Source: Rhyacophila brunnea
Lineage: Eukaryota > Arthropoda > Insecta > Trichoptera > Rhyacophilidae
Length of the DNA stretch: 64,000 bases
Reading direction: 5' to 3'
Assembly (NCBI GenBank): GCA_022495005.1
Contig: JAGYXB010000200.1
Location: forward strand, 434,001-498,000
Shown here piece by piece: positions 1 to 11,449 of the stretch (positions are counted from its first letter, which is position 1; each line of letters starts with the position of its first letter). A model generated the notes under the pieces. It made no database searches and was not told the DNA's origin. It saw nothing but the letters and a program-made list of their open reading frames with translations. Position numbers and translations under genes: made by a program.

Positions 1-693
1 TATATTGATAATGTGACTTGGTTGGATAATAAATAGCTGCGCTATGCCAGTAAATCTGGAGTTATGCTGACAAACAAAATTCGACAAGTGCAAAGTTTAC
101 ATAAATCTTAGTGCAAAACTCGTTTATCGCAACATCGACAAAAAAAATTCAGGTAGGTTTTTGATTTTATCAAACTATTTTCATCATTTTATTCTGACAT
201 AATATTATGATTTAAGTCTTTGCAAACGTTAAATCATAAATTTTATACTATTATGCCTACATCAGTTTTGCACAAGTATATTATTCGACAAAACTATTAC
301 GTTTTTTTAATTTAATTAAAATTATGTATTTCGTTCATTGTAATATTTTTGAAATCAAAAATACACTCATTCTACTAGTCAGTTATCAAAAAAAAATATT
401 GCGTATTGTACTCACGTACCCTTCTTAATATTACTGTAATAATGATAGCAGTAAAACCCCTCTTGCCCTTAATTTATAATTATAATTAAATATTTACTAC
501 TTACTAAGATAATAATTATTTTTGTGATAAATTAATAATATAATAATTACATATAGAATATTATGTTTAGCACACAAAAAGAATAAAAATATAGGATTGG
601 TTTATTACTTAATAGGTAAAACCAATACGACCACCGAATAACTGAATCAATATATAGAATTTTATATAACTATATTACATTAAATTATAATTG
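1..693. other. AT-rich stretch, no gene seen
   Basis: I see no coding region, terminal inverted repeat or tRNA-like box here. An 18-bp minus-strand interval at 416-433 sits between an acceptor-like and a donor-like sequence, but it is too short to support as an exon. Confidence 0.5.
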
Positions 694-708
694 ATGGAAG
701 TTATGCAG
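694..708 (+). CDS. possible initial mini-exon (MEVMQ)
   Basis: An ATG opens a five-codon frame (MEVMQ) that runs straight into an excellent donor, CAG then GTAAGTTTTC. It ends in phase 0, which fits the next plus-strand candidate exon at 11191. No signal peptide or domain can be seen in so short a piece, and no promoter is recognised upstream. It may be chance: GTAAGT is common in DNA this AT-rich. I include it only because it could start the small-exon gene proposed for this strand. Confidence 0.12.
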
Positions 709-983
709 GTAAGTTTTCTTTTAAATAGTTTTTTGCTACTAATATTTCGCCTTTCAACAACATAAGGCATAATGATTACTCACTAACGGTACACGTATAA
801 TTGATTTAGAATATGAATATATACATACTATTTGTATATTATATATATTAACATATTACCATATTAATATATTATGAAAATACATCATTTTAAGTAGATA
901 ATATAACCGTACATTAGAAAATTGAAGCGTTGGAAATTTTATACATTTAAAATACCTAAAAACTAAGTGAATTTTCATTTGCA

Positions 984-1147
984 ATCCTAAGCGGAGCGTA
1001 TGGGCCTCCATGATTTTTGCTGTAACGAAGAAATGGTTTTAGCCACTTGCTTAACCTATTTATAAGGTCCATGCTTTGGGTCCAAACAATGAATTTACCA
1101 TTTCTAGAATTCGAACCCGAAAACCACGAACTTATAAGCCCGTGGTA
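984..1147 (-). repeat. tRNA-derived SINE (family S1), degenerate
   Basis: On the minus strand it runs from a tRNA-like B box (GAATTCGAACCC on the plus strand) through a body containing GCCACTTGCTTAACCTATT to the tail ATGGGCCTCCA. Its body aligns by eye with the better copies at 39423, 40369, 60711 and 61421. The many substitutions mark it as the oldest copy. Confidence 0.7.
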
Positions 1148-2715
1148 ATATATCAATATATACGTAGGTACGGTTTATAAACTTTAATTTATAGTATCGG
1201 AATCGGTCCTGCTTAATATATTATTATTATAAAATAAAACATAAATTTAAATAGTGATATTTATGGGTTGTATTATTATTTATAGGTAGGAAAAAGAATT
1301 TGCAGCTATGTTATTCAATCACCAAAAAGTCAAGATATTACATGGAGCATGATACAAATAGATATACTTAATAATAAAATAATCATAATATTTGACAATT
1401 ATTTGTAAAGTAATGTATCAGATTTTAGGTAAGTCAAAACTAGATACTAACCGGCTGGATATACCTACCTTTGTAAAATAAAATTCTATCAAGAAAATTA
1501 TTGCAATTGAATATCTTGAAATAATTACAATTCATAGACAAAAATATTATAAACAGCGTTTATTTTAATAAAATTAAAATATATAAATTGAATATAACGC
1601 AAATCATTCAAAACATGTTTTAATATTGAAATAATTAATAATACTTACTGAATATATTTTGATACCTATTAGTAAAACTAATTAAAAGTTCTTCATCACC
1701 TCGAAAAATTCCGAACAACGATTGACATAAATTTAACTGTTAGAATTTAATTTAGTGTAAACTTTTTTTGTTAAATCGTGTCAACTGTCAATTGGTGAAA
1801 AACAATTTATTAAAACACAATAATAGTATGTAGATTATTTAACACAAAGGTTTCGTTATATCTACTGAAGTATGTATCGATATTCATTTTATACAGCTTC
1901 ATGTATCCATATACAATTACTTTAGTGTTTCTGAAAACCTAGATGATATCAATTGACTTATTTTTAAACAGACGTTCCTGAATATTTTTTTTTATTATGG
2001 TGTATTTATTATTTTGTTTATTTTCTTTTGAATAAACAACTGTATATTTTGTATCACATAGTAATGTCCGATAGAAACTGAAGAAAACAGTCTAAATGTT
2101 TATTAAATAATGTAATGAAAAAAGTATGTAAATAAATACCCAATATTGTGTTTTATTTTAATTAACTCTGTATAAACTATTGTGGAGTAAAGTTCTACAA
2201 AGCAAACACTAACCCAATTAAAAACCATCTGCAGAATATGTTTTGTATTTATTTTATAGTTATCGCCAAAACAAACGAATTTGAATATTTAAATTTCATT
2301 CCATATTTTTCATATTCATTTCTGAACTATTCTAACTGATAAAAAATGTATTTTTTAATTTAAATGGTTTTCCTTTTTGCTATCCATGTTTCACCCTTCG
2401 GTGTCTTTAGATGGTAAACTTAATACTGATCAAATAAAAAAAATACGAAATGTAAACCAATCAAATAAGAATTTACATTCAAATGCCATTAGTTGACGGA
2501 ATTGTTTATAAAAATCATACTTTTTGTAAAGAATTAGCCACAAAGTTTTCAATAATATTATAAACAAAGGTTATATTATAATAAAATAAAATTCTTATTA
2601 TAATTAACAGTAATGTTATATACTCGTAGTATTATCACCTCGAATCTTACTACTTGGAAGTGCGATTAAGTAGTTTTGAATTAATCTATAAGGAATATTA
2701 AATGAAAGTATACTT
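1148..2715. other. AT-rich stretch, no gene seen
   Basis: Only A/T-rich runs are visible. GTTAAATCGTGTCAACTGTC near 1770 resembles sequence near 7400 and 47980, so a worn copy of that dispersed repeat may lie here. Confidence 0.4.
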
Positions 2716-2717
2716 AC

Positions 2718-2819
2718 GTGTTCGATACATACGGCAAAGTAGAATTCTTGGTAAAAAGAATTAGGCCGATTAGTAAAATATGGTAATGCCCACAAAAGAG
2801 ATACCAAAACTAGACTAGA
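2718..2819 (-). CDS. candidate internal exon, unknown protein
   Basis: On the minus strand an acceptor (TGTTATCACAG) is followed by 34 open codons and a strong donor (GAACAC then GTAAGTATA). The frame reads through VSLLWALPYF, FYQEFYFAV and CIEH, hydrophobic and aromatic-rich with one cysteine. No family is recognised. It lies downstream of the signal-peptide-like segment at 3014-3128 on the same strand; with a slightly later acceptor the phases would join. Chance is a real alternative, because open frames of this length are common here. Confidence 0.2.
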
Positions 2820-2897
2820 CTGTGATAACAGTCCTTTTTCCCTTGCAAAAAGAAGCGGGGTGACATATTTGGTTTTATTTTCCGACTAGAATACTTA

Positions 2898-2917
2898 TAA
2901 TATATATATATATATAT
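2898..2917. repeat. (TA)n microsatellite
   Basis: A short alternating TA tract. Confidence 0.8.
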
Positions 2918-3013
2918 TTATAACACAACAAAAGCTGGGACTAATTACAGTAGTGAAATAGATCTCACAAGCGTCTAGGCTTGAGAAAATAAAAATATGG
3001 ATTGTGACCTCAC

Positions 3014-3128
3014 CGGGTATATAAACCGCATCGGAAGCCTGTACCACACTTATCAGACTAATGCAATTTATCCAGAAAAATAACCTTTTTTGTTTTGTAA
3101 TGCTATAATAAATTTCATAATGTAGGTG
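3014..3128 (-). CDS. candidate exon with secretion-signal-like segment
   Basis: The minus-strand frame contains KQKRLFFWINCISLISVVQA followed by SDAVYIP. That is a basic start, a hydrophobic core and an A-x-A-like cleavage point, the shape of a signal peptide. It ends at a plausible donor (ACCCG then GTGAGG), leaving one base. The weakness is that no ATG stands just before the hydrophobic core in this frame; the nearest in-frame ATG is at 3227, far upstream. An acceptor-like TTCAATCCTCAG precedes the segment. It could be an exon, a decayed gene or coincidence. Confidence 0.18.
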
Positions 3129-3569
3129 CTGAGGATTGAACAAATATAACTGCACCGGTGATAAAGTTGAGTAAATTGACTTGAAAGATAAATACAAGAT
3201 TGAAAATTCTACATCTATTTTCAACATTCCATATTATTAAATAAGTTGGAAATAATTGATTTCAAATGATTCATCATTACCATATCAAAACATGTAAGTA
3301 TGTTTTTATATTTGAAATTATTTTTTGATTGAAAGACCTTGTATTTATTAAAATAAACCATAATGTATAGTATGTACTTATTCCACACATGTGTAATAAT
3401 TATAACCGGTTTCGTCCGGTAATAGTTAAGAATGTGCCATTGAAACTGATCCTGAAATTATGTGGAATCTACATAAATATTGAATTAATAATTATATTTT
3501 TTTAATGAGAACGAGTCAGGTTAAAACATTAAAATCATATACATTGGCATGAAAATAATAATATTTTCA

Positions 3570-3690
3570 TACAGGTGCAGTGCGCAAGGCGCTGGCCTTT
3601 CATCCGAGAGTTCCGGGTTTGATATCTGGTTAGGTCACAATATATTTGTGATTTTCTCAAAAACCGGGTATTTGTAATTGTTTCACTTAT
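3570..3690 (+). repeat. tRNA-derived SINE (family S2)
   Basis: An A-box-like GCAGTGCGCAAGGCGCTGG and a B-box-like TTCCGGGTTTGAT are spaced as in a tRNA gene. The body GGTCACAATATATTTGTGAT is shared with the copies at 27520 (plus) and 44240 (minus). Confidence 0.7.
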
Positions 3691-4323
3691 ATTACTAAAA
3701 AATACACTACTGTTTCATAAGACTATTTTCATTAGGCCTCTTGACATTTTGTAGTGTTATAATGAATATAATATATATATAATTCGCAACAACAATCGCG
3801 GGATATAATTTTAGAAATAAAAAAATACTTAAAAATTTTCATACAAAGTAGGTGTATATAAATAATTTCTCATGGGTAGTGTTACCAACTGTCAATTTTA
3901 GACACATATTTTTATGTGGCATTTATTATATTGGTAAAATATAAAGTGCAAAAGTTCAGGTTGATTTTAAAGGAAATCTAGTGTAATATACTAGCTTTTT
4001 ATGAACAGTTTTAAGCTGTGTGCGATGAAAAAAAATACTAGATTTAACGTCGTATGCCAGATTAAAATATTAAAGCAAGAATAATAGATCTGAAAAAAAA
4101 ATTAACTATGAACTGTTGATTTAGAAACTGCACTCTTAACTAATTTTGTAATTATATTTCAGTTGTATTCGTTACTTAACATCTCAATTAGTATACTAAA
4201 ATTTATGAATATGAATCGTTATTTTTTCATTAAATTCAACGTATTTGCATCAGTAATATTCAATTAGAATAAAAAAAATATTGAAAGATTTAATTTTAAT
4301 TAAAAACAAATACTTACATTTAC
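3691..4323. other. AT-rich stretch, no gene seen
   Basis: No coding signal or clear repeat is visible. Confidence 0.45.
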
Positions 4324-4373
4324 CTCGCAAATGTTGAATATTAATCAAATCACAGTGAATTTTAAATAATTCC
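4324..4373 (-). CDS. candidate 50-bp micro-exon
   Basis: On the minus strand a good acceptor (GGATTTCCGTTCAG) and a usable donor (GCGAG then GTAAATG, with GTAAGT eight bases on) bound 50 bases. One frame is open and reads ELFKIHCDLINIQHLR with one spare base at each end. Another frame meets a stop after GII, which would make it a terminal exon after the segment at 4452-4561. The splice signals are better than average for this window. The product is unrecognised. Confidence 0.25.
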
Positions 4374-4451
4374 CTGAACGGAAATCCAATACGTAAAATA
4401 TTCCAATCGATAAACTCAATTAAAACGGTTCGATGATGTACCCAGTTACTA

Positions 4452-4561
4452 TCAAAATACCAAACAAGTTGCCTTCATTGTGATAATATTGTTATCATGG
4501 CCGTGAAATTTGCATGTGCCTTGAGTGATTGATCGCATATCACATCGGCCCTGGAGTACCA
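4452..4561 (-). CDS. candidate exon of a cysteine-containing protein
   Basis: This is clearly GC-richer than its flanks. On the minus strand an acceptor (CGAAATTTTGCAG) opens a frame, after two bases completing a codon, that runs 35 codons to a TGA. It includes GRCDMRSITQGTCKF, HGHDNN and ITMKATCL, with three cysteines. A donor-like GTATTT just before the stop could instead end the exon in phase 0. Spaced cysteines recall small secreted proteins, but no family can be named. A second frame stays open for 28 codons, so the frame choice is uncertain. No other copy is seen in the window. Confidence 0.3.
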
Positions 4562-4754
4562 CTGCAAAATTTCGATATCACAAATAATTAATCACAATGG
4601 ATTTTTGTTTAAATCACGACAGTGTATTAAAATTATTTTACTTTGACTACCACCTAGATCAGAGCTTCTCAATCGGTATGCTGCGAGCGATAGAAAGCGT
4701 CCCCATAAAATATTTTATAATTAACTTAACGTTGCAACAGTAAAGTCCCTAGCC

Positions 4755-5075
4755 AAAATGTCGCCCGATTTTTGTATACCTACAGTATTTTGTATCATCC
4801 GTGCACGGTGTCATTTCTCATCACCATGGACGGGGAAGTGCAACGGAAATAAGCTAGACATCGCGAACTCAACAAAAAAATACAGTCCTGTTAAACCTTT
4901 TATGCTAATTAATACATTTAGTTTCCAACCAGTGAGATGAGTTTTGTAATGGAAAGATATTTTCGTTATTACTAAGTTTAGGTATATATTTCTATATAAT
5001 ATACCAAATGATTCTCCTCGATTTGCCGCCCTTCAAGTAACTGCCGCCCCCAAGCGACGCTCAATCTGCCTACCT
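4755..5075 (+). repeat. repeat family I, partial copy
   Basis: It aligns in opposite orientation with 55505-56075. Shared blocks include GACATCGCGAAC, CCAACCAGTGAG, GATTCTCCTCGATTTGCCGC and AAGCGACGCTCAATCTGCC. Both copies keep an open frame containing KLDIAN in matching positions; here the frame is 4758-4940. Confidence 0.7.
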
Positions 5076-5844
5076 CCACGGGACGTTACTGCGTTACATG
5101 ATTCGTTAGTTCTTACAATGGACAAGAATTTAATTTATTATTATTCATTTATATCCATTGTGATCTGTTTAGCATAGCTCGTAGGGTGTCCATATTTAAA
5201 GTAGTCGTGCATCGTTCATATACGACTGATATAAAAACTACAATAATTATAGCCATGCGTTATTATGATTGGTTCATAACATCGTTGCTAAAAAGCTACA
5301 TTTTAGTCCAAAGCAAGTTTTTATGATTCATGACTTGATGGCATAATTATTTATTCGAGAATAGTGAAACATCATGAATGAAATCGCATTTTAAAATGCT
5401 ATTGTGCAATACGTTCATTTTTTCAACTGACTCAAAGACCCAAAGACTAAAATTAACGAATCAGTCAAAACGGATCATTACCTCTAATTTAATATTAAAA
5501 GTCTCCGAGTCACTACTTAATGACTCGATTCCCGTGGCTACTTTATTATAGCTGTAAGTATGAGTCTCATTCCGCATGTAGTAAAAATAACTGTTTATAT
5601 TATGTGTTTTGTGTTTCCCTTCTGTGTGGTTGTTAGAGGGTACAATTCTGGAGTATAAATAAATATATATTAAACTGACACAATTGATAAAGAAATTGTG
5701 ACGTCTGCATCATAATATCTGTTACATAAACACAGCCCGTTTAATATTGGTGATATTTAAAGTATATGGCACATGGTATATGGCACCATGTTATTAATCT
5801 GTTCTGCGATTCATATGTTTATAAAGTGCATAGTATCCTTTTAA

Positions 5845-6535
5845 ACTATTAAATCATTTATTTATTTATTTATTTATAAAAAAGAGTATTACGGCATTAC
5901 AGCTTTTGGCCAATGCGCCATAATACATAATACATAATACATACAAATATATAAAAATATCTTAATTACAAATAACAACTAATATGACAAGAAAGTGGAA
6001 AAGACAGCATGTGTAAATATTAAAGAAATATGATAATATATACAATTATAAGTTTATCCTATTTAAAACGTCTACAAACATTATATAATTAATAAAAAAC
6101 AAATCAACCTTGATGGTGCCATCAAATAAGCTAATTGCACGATACACAGCATCATGAAACATAACATCTGTCCTGCGACGAGGTATCTTGAAGACCGTGG
6201 AGCTGCGAGTGATATTGGTGGGAACATAAAAATTAATATTTGCCAGTATATGCGGATTGTAAATGAACCCACGAAGAAGTAAAAAGAAATGCTTTAAAAG
6301 AACAATCACTCTTCGGGTAGACAAGGATTGCATTGATAGCATACCCAGAAGAAAACGAGTCGGGAAATTCAATCATAAGGAAAGAACCCGTATGTTCTTA
6401 AGTAGAGAAATCTAAGAAATCTATTGTGGACTCGATCCAGCTTAATTGTGTGCATGAACATATTAGGACTCCAAATAATGCTGGCATATTCAAGAATACT
6501 CAACACAAATGATACCTTAATTATTTAAGAGTTTC
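5845..6535 (-). pseudogene. CR1/Jockey-type LINE ORF2 C-terminal remnant
   Basis: The minus-strand translation reads SILEYASIIWSP, then KLDRVHNRFLRFLYL, then after a frameshift INFYVPTNITRSS and RTDVMFHDAVYRAISLF. This order (an EYAS-W motif, a V-x-RFLR segment, a VP and R-T-D motif near the end) is typical of the region after the reverse transcriptase domain in Jockey and CR1 LINEs. The intact piece is 6046-6372. The 3' side ends in an AAAT-repeat tail at 5853-5880. The catalytic domain is absent: a 5'-truncated dead copy. Confidence 0.75.
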
Positions 6536-6634
6536 ATAAAGGTAATAGGTACATAACTAGTTTTTGATGAGCCAAAAAAGTTTAAGTATATTTTTCGTTC
6601 AGTGCCGTGCCGCAAAAAAAGTTGGGAATCACAG

Positions 6635-7462
6635 GGTTTGGTAAAAAATATCATTTATGTAGTAATAGTTGTATAATAGCTAATAAAAATTTCTTTTGTT
6701 ACGATTTTTTAATTATCTGTTATGAAAAAACTGTTTTATTGTAGGTATACTGGATAAGTACATAAATTGCAGAAAATAATAATTTATTGAAAATCATGTA
6801 CCATGTAAGTAATATTTAATTACTATATTAATTATAACTACCTTATTTTTAGTTCTTAGACTGTCACTATTCATCCTTATTTTTTTTAGACATTTCAAGC
6901 TTTTTGTAGAGGTATTTTTAATTAAAATATTCAAAAATAATATCATGTATAGTAAAAAAACTAAAGATTGATAAAATTCTGTAAATTAAAAAAATCCTTC
7001 ATAAAGTGACGTATCAAGCATAGCGGATAATAATATTGACATTTTTATAATTACATTTTTTTAACTTATCGACGTCTTTTTCTATGAAAGCTCAATATCA
7101 TTTCCTATAAACGTTTAATCTCGATAAAATCGTGGTGAATAATATGACCCAATAAAAATAACTATCGTTTTGATAGCGGTGCTTAAGTTAAGTTATTTAC
7201 CTGGATAAATGACCCTAGTTAACCTACAGACTGATTGATTTCTTGATAAGCATCTCACTTTTGGGGGAGAATTCCTTTTTTCGTTATTTATTGTCTCAAA
7301 TTTGTTTCAAGACAATGAAAATAAACAAAGGAAACATGTTGAATATGCTTCATTTTAAGAAATTTTTCATAAAAATAATAAACACCAAACGTCAAAATAA
7401 CTATTTTTGTTAAATCGCTTGTCAACCATCTACTACGAATTTAATTTTCATCTTTTTTTGTT
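6635..7462. other. AT-rich stretch, no gene seen
   Basis: One minus-strand donor-like site (ATCCAG then GTAAATAAC) occurs near 7207 but lacks a convincing acceptor. Nothing else stands out. Confidence 0.4.
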
Positions 7463-7493
7463 AAAGAAAACAAACAAGTAGTTTGTTTTCTTT
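7463..7493. repeat. short perfect palindrome
   Basis: AAAGAAAACAAAC and its exact inverse flank a five-base loop, giving 13-bp arms. It lies just before the repeat shared with 47.96 kb. Confidence 0.8.
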
Positions 7494-7640
7494 TATGGTG
7501 TTAACTGTCAAATCATGGTGGAAATGCATTGTTTTATTAATTTTAATAAAACGAAATGTTTACAGTAGCTACAAATTCTACTTTTATTAAATATTTACTG
7601 GACCGGTTTCATCCGCCTCAGAGAGATATTGCCAAAAGTA
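7494..7640. repeat. dispersed repeat with ACCGGTTTCRTCCGCC motif
   Basis: GTTAACTGTCAAATCATGGTG, an AATAAAACG block and GGACCGGTTTCATCCGCCTC follow in the same order as at 47960-48100. On the minus strand the motif reads GATGAAACCGGTCC, like the GAAAC to GUC half of a hammerhead. Confidence 0.6.
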
Positions 7641-7753
7641 GTAAAGAATATAGGTACTACAAACATAAATTTATACCAATCAATTTAAAAAGAGACAGAT
7701 ATATTAACAATCAATTAATAAAACAAATATTTATAATAAGGCCTAATAAGATA

Positions 7754-8812
7754 GTCATCATCAGCCGGGGTCAATCCACTGCTGGATGAAAGCCTCCCAA
7801 GCTTTTTCCAACTCTCTCGGTTCTGTGTCATTCGCTGCCACGTATTTCCGCCGAAATTCACCAGTTCGTCAATCCAGCGGCTTTTAGGGCAACCCTGTGG
7901 CCGTTTCGTGCCCCTTGGGTACCACTGGATGACAGCATTTGTCCAACGGCTGTCTTTTCGGCGAGAAATGTGCCTCGCCCATTTCCATTTCAGCTATTTG
8001 GCAACGTATATTACATCGCGTACTCCTGTCTGCTTCCTAACCCATTCGTTTCTCTTACGGTCCTTTCGCGTGATGCCCAACATACACCGCGATTCTTAGC
8101 CTTTGGACATCTCTCGTGTTGAGGGTCCACGTCTCGCAGCCATACGTGAGTACGGGTAGCACACATTGGTTGATCACCCTACGCTTAAGAGATAATGGTA
8201 GGTCACTCTTAAAGATACCATTCAGACGTTCGAAAGCACTCCATCCCAGCTTTGTTCTTCGAGCAATTTCACCTGCTGTCCAAGATAGACGTAGCTGCTG
8301 ACTTGCTCGAGTTGGGTGCCATTAATACAGATAATCGCAGGGTCCAAAAAATAGTTCCTCATCACTTTTGTCTTTGAGACATTTATCTTTAGGCCGACCG
8401 TTTTACTGACATCCGCGAGTTCTTGCATTCTACCTTGGAGGTCTTTCGGGTCTTGTGAGAGTATAACAATATCATCTGCAAAGCGCAGGTAACTGAGGTA
8501 CTCCCTATTAATTGGACCACCTTTTTCCTACCAATCAAGTTTACTAAATAAGTCCTCAAGAGTAGCGGTGAATAGTTTAGGTGAAATGGTATCACCTTGC
8601 CGGACACCTTTGTTAATGGGGAATTTACACGACCGTTTGTGGAGTTGCACGCATGCTGCATGCATCACTGTATATACTGTTCAATATATTTATGTAGCGT
8701 CTGGAAATTCCTTGGTTGCTAAGGGCGTCGGTAATTGAGAGTTTTTTGATGGGATCAAATGCCTTTTGATAGTCTATAACACCAAAATATAATGGCAGTT
8801 CAGTAAGATAGA
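7754..8812 (-). pseudogene. RTE-like LINE reverse transcriptase remnant (family R1)
   Basis: On the minus strand successive frames give KAFDPIKKLSITDALSNQGI, KGVRQGDTISPKLF, the catalytic box LRFADDIVILSQD, KTVGLKINVSKTKVM, INGTQLEQVSSYVYLG, TREVWTLN-like traces and the C-terminal RWTNAVIQWYPRGTK with RWIDELV. This is the RT palm through to the conserved C-terminal region of RTE-type endonuclease-RT proteins. Frame changes split it into at least three pieces, and the endonuclease domain is missing. The low-coordinate end finishes in GGCTGATGATGA, the 3' tail shared with the copy at 28045. It is a dead, 5'-truncated insertion. Confidence 0.88.
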
Positions 8813-8964
8813 AAAATATATAAAGAATAGCAATAATCAAAATGAGTCAAAATGTTTAAACGGTAATTAGAGAAATTTTGTGATATTTTTTCTTTTACAG
8901 CAGGTGAAGATTTCTTATAATTTTTAGAATAGTAGCCATATCTAAACAAATTATTATTTTATTA

Positions 8965-9264
8965 TTGTACCAAAAAATAGTAGTTATAAAATATTGTTCA
9001 TTAATGACATGTCGTAATGTCCTAAGATACTCAACCAGCCAAAATGCTCCACTTGAAAGGAAGAGAAAAAAAGAAGGATCAAAGAGACCTAGGTTATGGC
9101 GGATGAATTGTGTAGAAATATACACAGCATTTCTAGACCAATACACTGAAATGAGCTTGTGGCAGCCAGAGACGATCAGAGATATTTCATGGCCACGGGC
9201 AAGATCAACACTGGTTTATATTGTCCGAAAGCAAGAAATCGGCGTTACCAGTAAGTCGCTGTAG
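8965..9264 (+). pseudogene. possible LINE-like coding remnant
   Basis: A plus-strand frame includes ERKRKKEGSKRPRLWRMNCV, reminiscent of the basic G-K-R-x-R-G-R-P-x-R-W stretch near the C-terminus of endonuclease-RT proteins. The remainder, ending IVRKQEIG, is unrecognised. The similarity is short and could be chance. The frame has no in-frame stop for 99 codons. Confidence 0.25.
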
Positions 9265-10095
9265 TTGTATGTAGAAGATTTCTCAGTGACGTACCTGTCA
9301 TGGCAGCAACTCCTGCTATAGGCGTGTTTAAATAAAGTATCGAAACTATTTTTAGTTGCGATTACTTTTCTTCTTTGTAATAAACCAAAAATTTAATAAT
9401 AATAATTTTAGCATCACTCCTGATCGCTCTAGACATATTTTTATTATAAAAAGCTTAAAATTACGTAAATCGACAGATTCGTACACTACGGGAGTGTAAA
9501 TTGAAATGATAAGTTTGTTGTAATGGGGGTTTGTTGTAATTGTAATGGGGGCGTTTCTCATTTGAAAACGGAAACAAACGTGATTAGCTACACTGGATGG
9601 GATCATTAGTTCACATTTTTAACACGTGAGCAAGAAGTTCTTGTTCGACAGTAGTACCGATGGTGATGCTGATTATTATTTCACTGTTGATATTTCTCTA
9701 CAGCGCTTTTTTACCGTCAAAAGTTCTTCAAAACGTAGCTGTATGTATTCGAGAGTTTTAAATAATTTAACAAATCCCAAATATTAAAACAAAGTAAAAT
9801 TATTCTCTGTGTGTTCTTTTGACTGTGTTTTCACAAGAGTCGAGCCTTTTGTGCGAACTAATAAGTAAACCTCGAACGTTAATTTCAATTATCGCGGTAT
9901 GGTGTAAAGTAGTATTTGATAATCAAGTTGAAATTGGTTATAGAGGTGACAAGCGCGCTCATATTTAATTCGAAGATAAACAACGCGATTAATATACTTG
10001 CAGAGACTTAGCTAATTTCGTATGATTATTAAATAATATCGAGAATATGAAAAATTGTAACTGATCTAACTTTACAATTCATTCTTCAATATCAA
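9265..10095. other. no gene recognised
   Basis: Mixed AT-rich sequence. An open minus-strand frame near 9352-9606 has no recognisable features. A local direct repeat of GTTTGTTGTAAT and TTGTAATGGGGG lies near 9520-9550. Confidence 0.4.
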
Positions 10096-10557
10096 GTGGT
10101 GGCGCTTTTTGCAGTGAACTGTAATTCGAAGATGGTGATGGATTACGGATCTAAGGGTAGGGGTATACACAGGATGCCAGACACTGATCTTTTATGTTGA
10201 GAGGGCTGGCGTGCGCTGCCCGCACAAGACCGCTTTCTTGATGTCATTCGAGCTAACTAAATATTATTCGCAATCACGGTCGTCTCATGACCCAAATAGC
10301 TGATTGTCTGGTCTTGTGACAATAATAAATAAGAATGTGAGATAGGTGGGGAAATAAGGAATGACGGCCACCATATTTAGCCCAACCACCAAGGATACAT
10401 TCACATTCGGATTAAGGTGAATTTAAAAAAAATTACCGATACTATATTATACCATTTTTGTATAATTAGTTCAATGAAAACAAATAAATATGACTGAAAA
10501 AATTTAGAGTGCACTATTTATGTCAGATTTTCATAGCCAACCCCCACGCTTTGCCAC
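10096..10557. mobile_element. remnant of hAT-like MITE, right end clear
   Basis: The right part, GTGCACTATTTATGTCAGAT through to GCCACTG, matches the right end of the element at 25838-26271. The left end is not certain; GGTGGCGCTTTTTGCAG at 10096 is only a weak candidate. The interior shares CACTGATCTT with sequence near 49960. Confidence 0.4.
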
Positions 10558-11190
10558 TGTTAGGTAAATATATTGCGAAAACTATTAAATTATATTAAGA
10601 ATTGATGTCTATATAAGTCTGTTACTGATAATAATAACATTTTTATCTAGGTAAACTCTAAATCGTCGCATACTAAGGTGTCATTACTACTTAACTGCTA
10701 CCGCATTTTTAACATTTAAAAGTTATCCAAATAACAGTTGGAGATACGAGTAGTATGTTGTAGCAGTATTAACGTTAATACCTTATACTGATATTCCCTA
10801 AACACTTGATTATACCACATCGTCTGTCGCTTATCAGTTTTGTTCATATAATCTTAATTCTCGTTGATTTATAGCTATTGTATAGAAGTAGGAACTCACT
10901 ATCTACCCTATTATTCTCAAAATCTATAGTCTTCTTAGAAGTGTAGGATAGCTACTCCTGCTTTCTCTTAGACAGGGCTTTTCAAAACATACACTCGTAA
11001 CGCATACTATCAGGAGGCTTACAAAGTGATCTTGATAGCTTTGTTATGCGGCCTTAAGTTAGTCTAGATATTATTTGATTAAAGATACCTGTCTCACTAT
11101 CCAAAAAGAGCAAACACAATATTATTTCCTTTGAGTAAACGTACAGAAGTATACTTTGGATATTATATAGTATCTTCTCTATGCTGGCAG
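10558..11190. other. low-repeat sequence upstream of candidate exon
   Basis: No repeat or gene is seen. It ends in TATCTTCTCTATGCTGGCAG, a good splice acceptor for the candidate exon at 11191. Confidence 0.4.
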
Positions 11191-11231
11191 AAAACTTCCT
11201 TCTATAGGGTTGACTGTGACTCTAGAACTGA
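11191..11231 (+). CDS. candidate 41-bp micro-exon
   Basis: A pyrimidine-rich acceptor (CTTCTCTATGCTGGCAG) and a strong donor (ACTGA then GTAAGTATA) bound 41 bases. Frame 1 is open, reading KTSFYRVDCDSRT with two bases over. Those fit the single leading base of the plus-strand candidate at 23551, giving a glutamate across the junction. Frame 2 is open too, so the reading is not forced. A second acceptor and donor (TGTTTGTCGTTAG, GTATAT) lie only 30-50 bases on. No domain can be assigned. Confidence 0.25.
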
Positions 11232-11449
11232 GTAAGTATATTACATATATTGTTTGTCGTTAGGTGGTCAGAGAAAGGTATATATATATACAGTCATACG
11301 ACTCAGCATTACAAGGGTCAATATTTCAATATTTATGTTTTGTTGTTAAAACAAAACCAGAGTGTAGGAAGCGATTGTCAGCATTTCCTTAATCATTACC
11401 TAGATCAACAGTGTATATTGTTATTTATTTAATTGCGACAATGACTCTT

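Larger units (their letters stand above)
4660..6634. mobile_element. non-autonomous hAT-like element, composite
   Basis: The left end CAGAGCTTCTCAATC with GTATGCTGCGAGC, and the inverted right end CTGTGATTCCCAAC with GCGGCACGGCAC, match the terminal style of hAT elements with a CAGNG start. No transposase frame remains. It holds a family-I segment and a CR1/Jockey fragment, so it grew by nested insertion. No 8-bp target duplication is clear. Confidence 0.5.

Noticed and set aside
2895..3227. 110-codon minus-strand ORF taken as one intact gene
   Set aside because: Its start and end are AT-driven (tyrosine/isoleucine runs in the TA tract); only the middle signal-like part merits attention.
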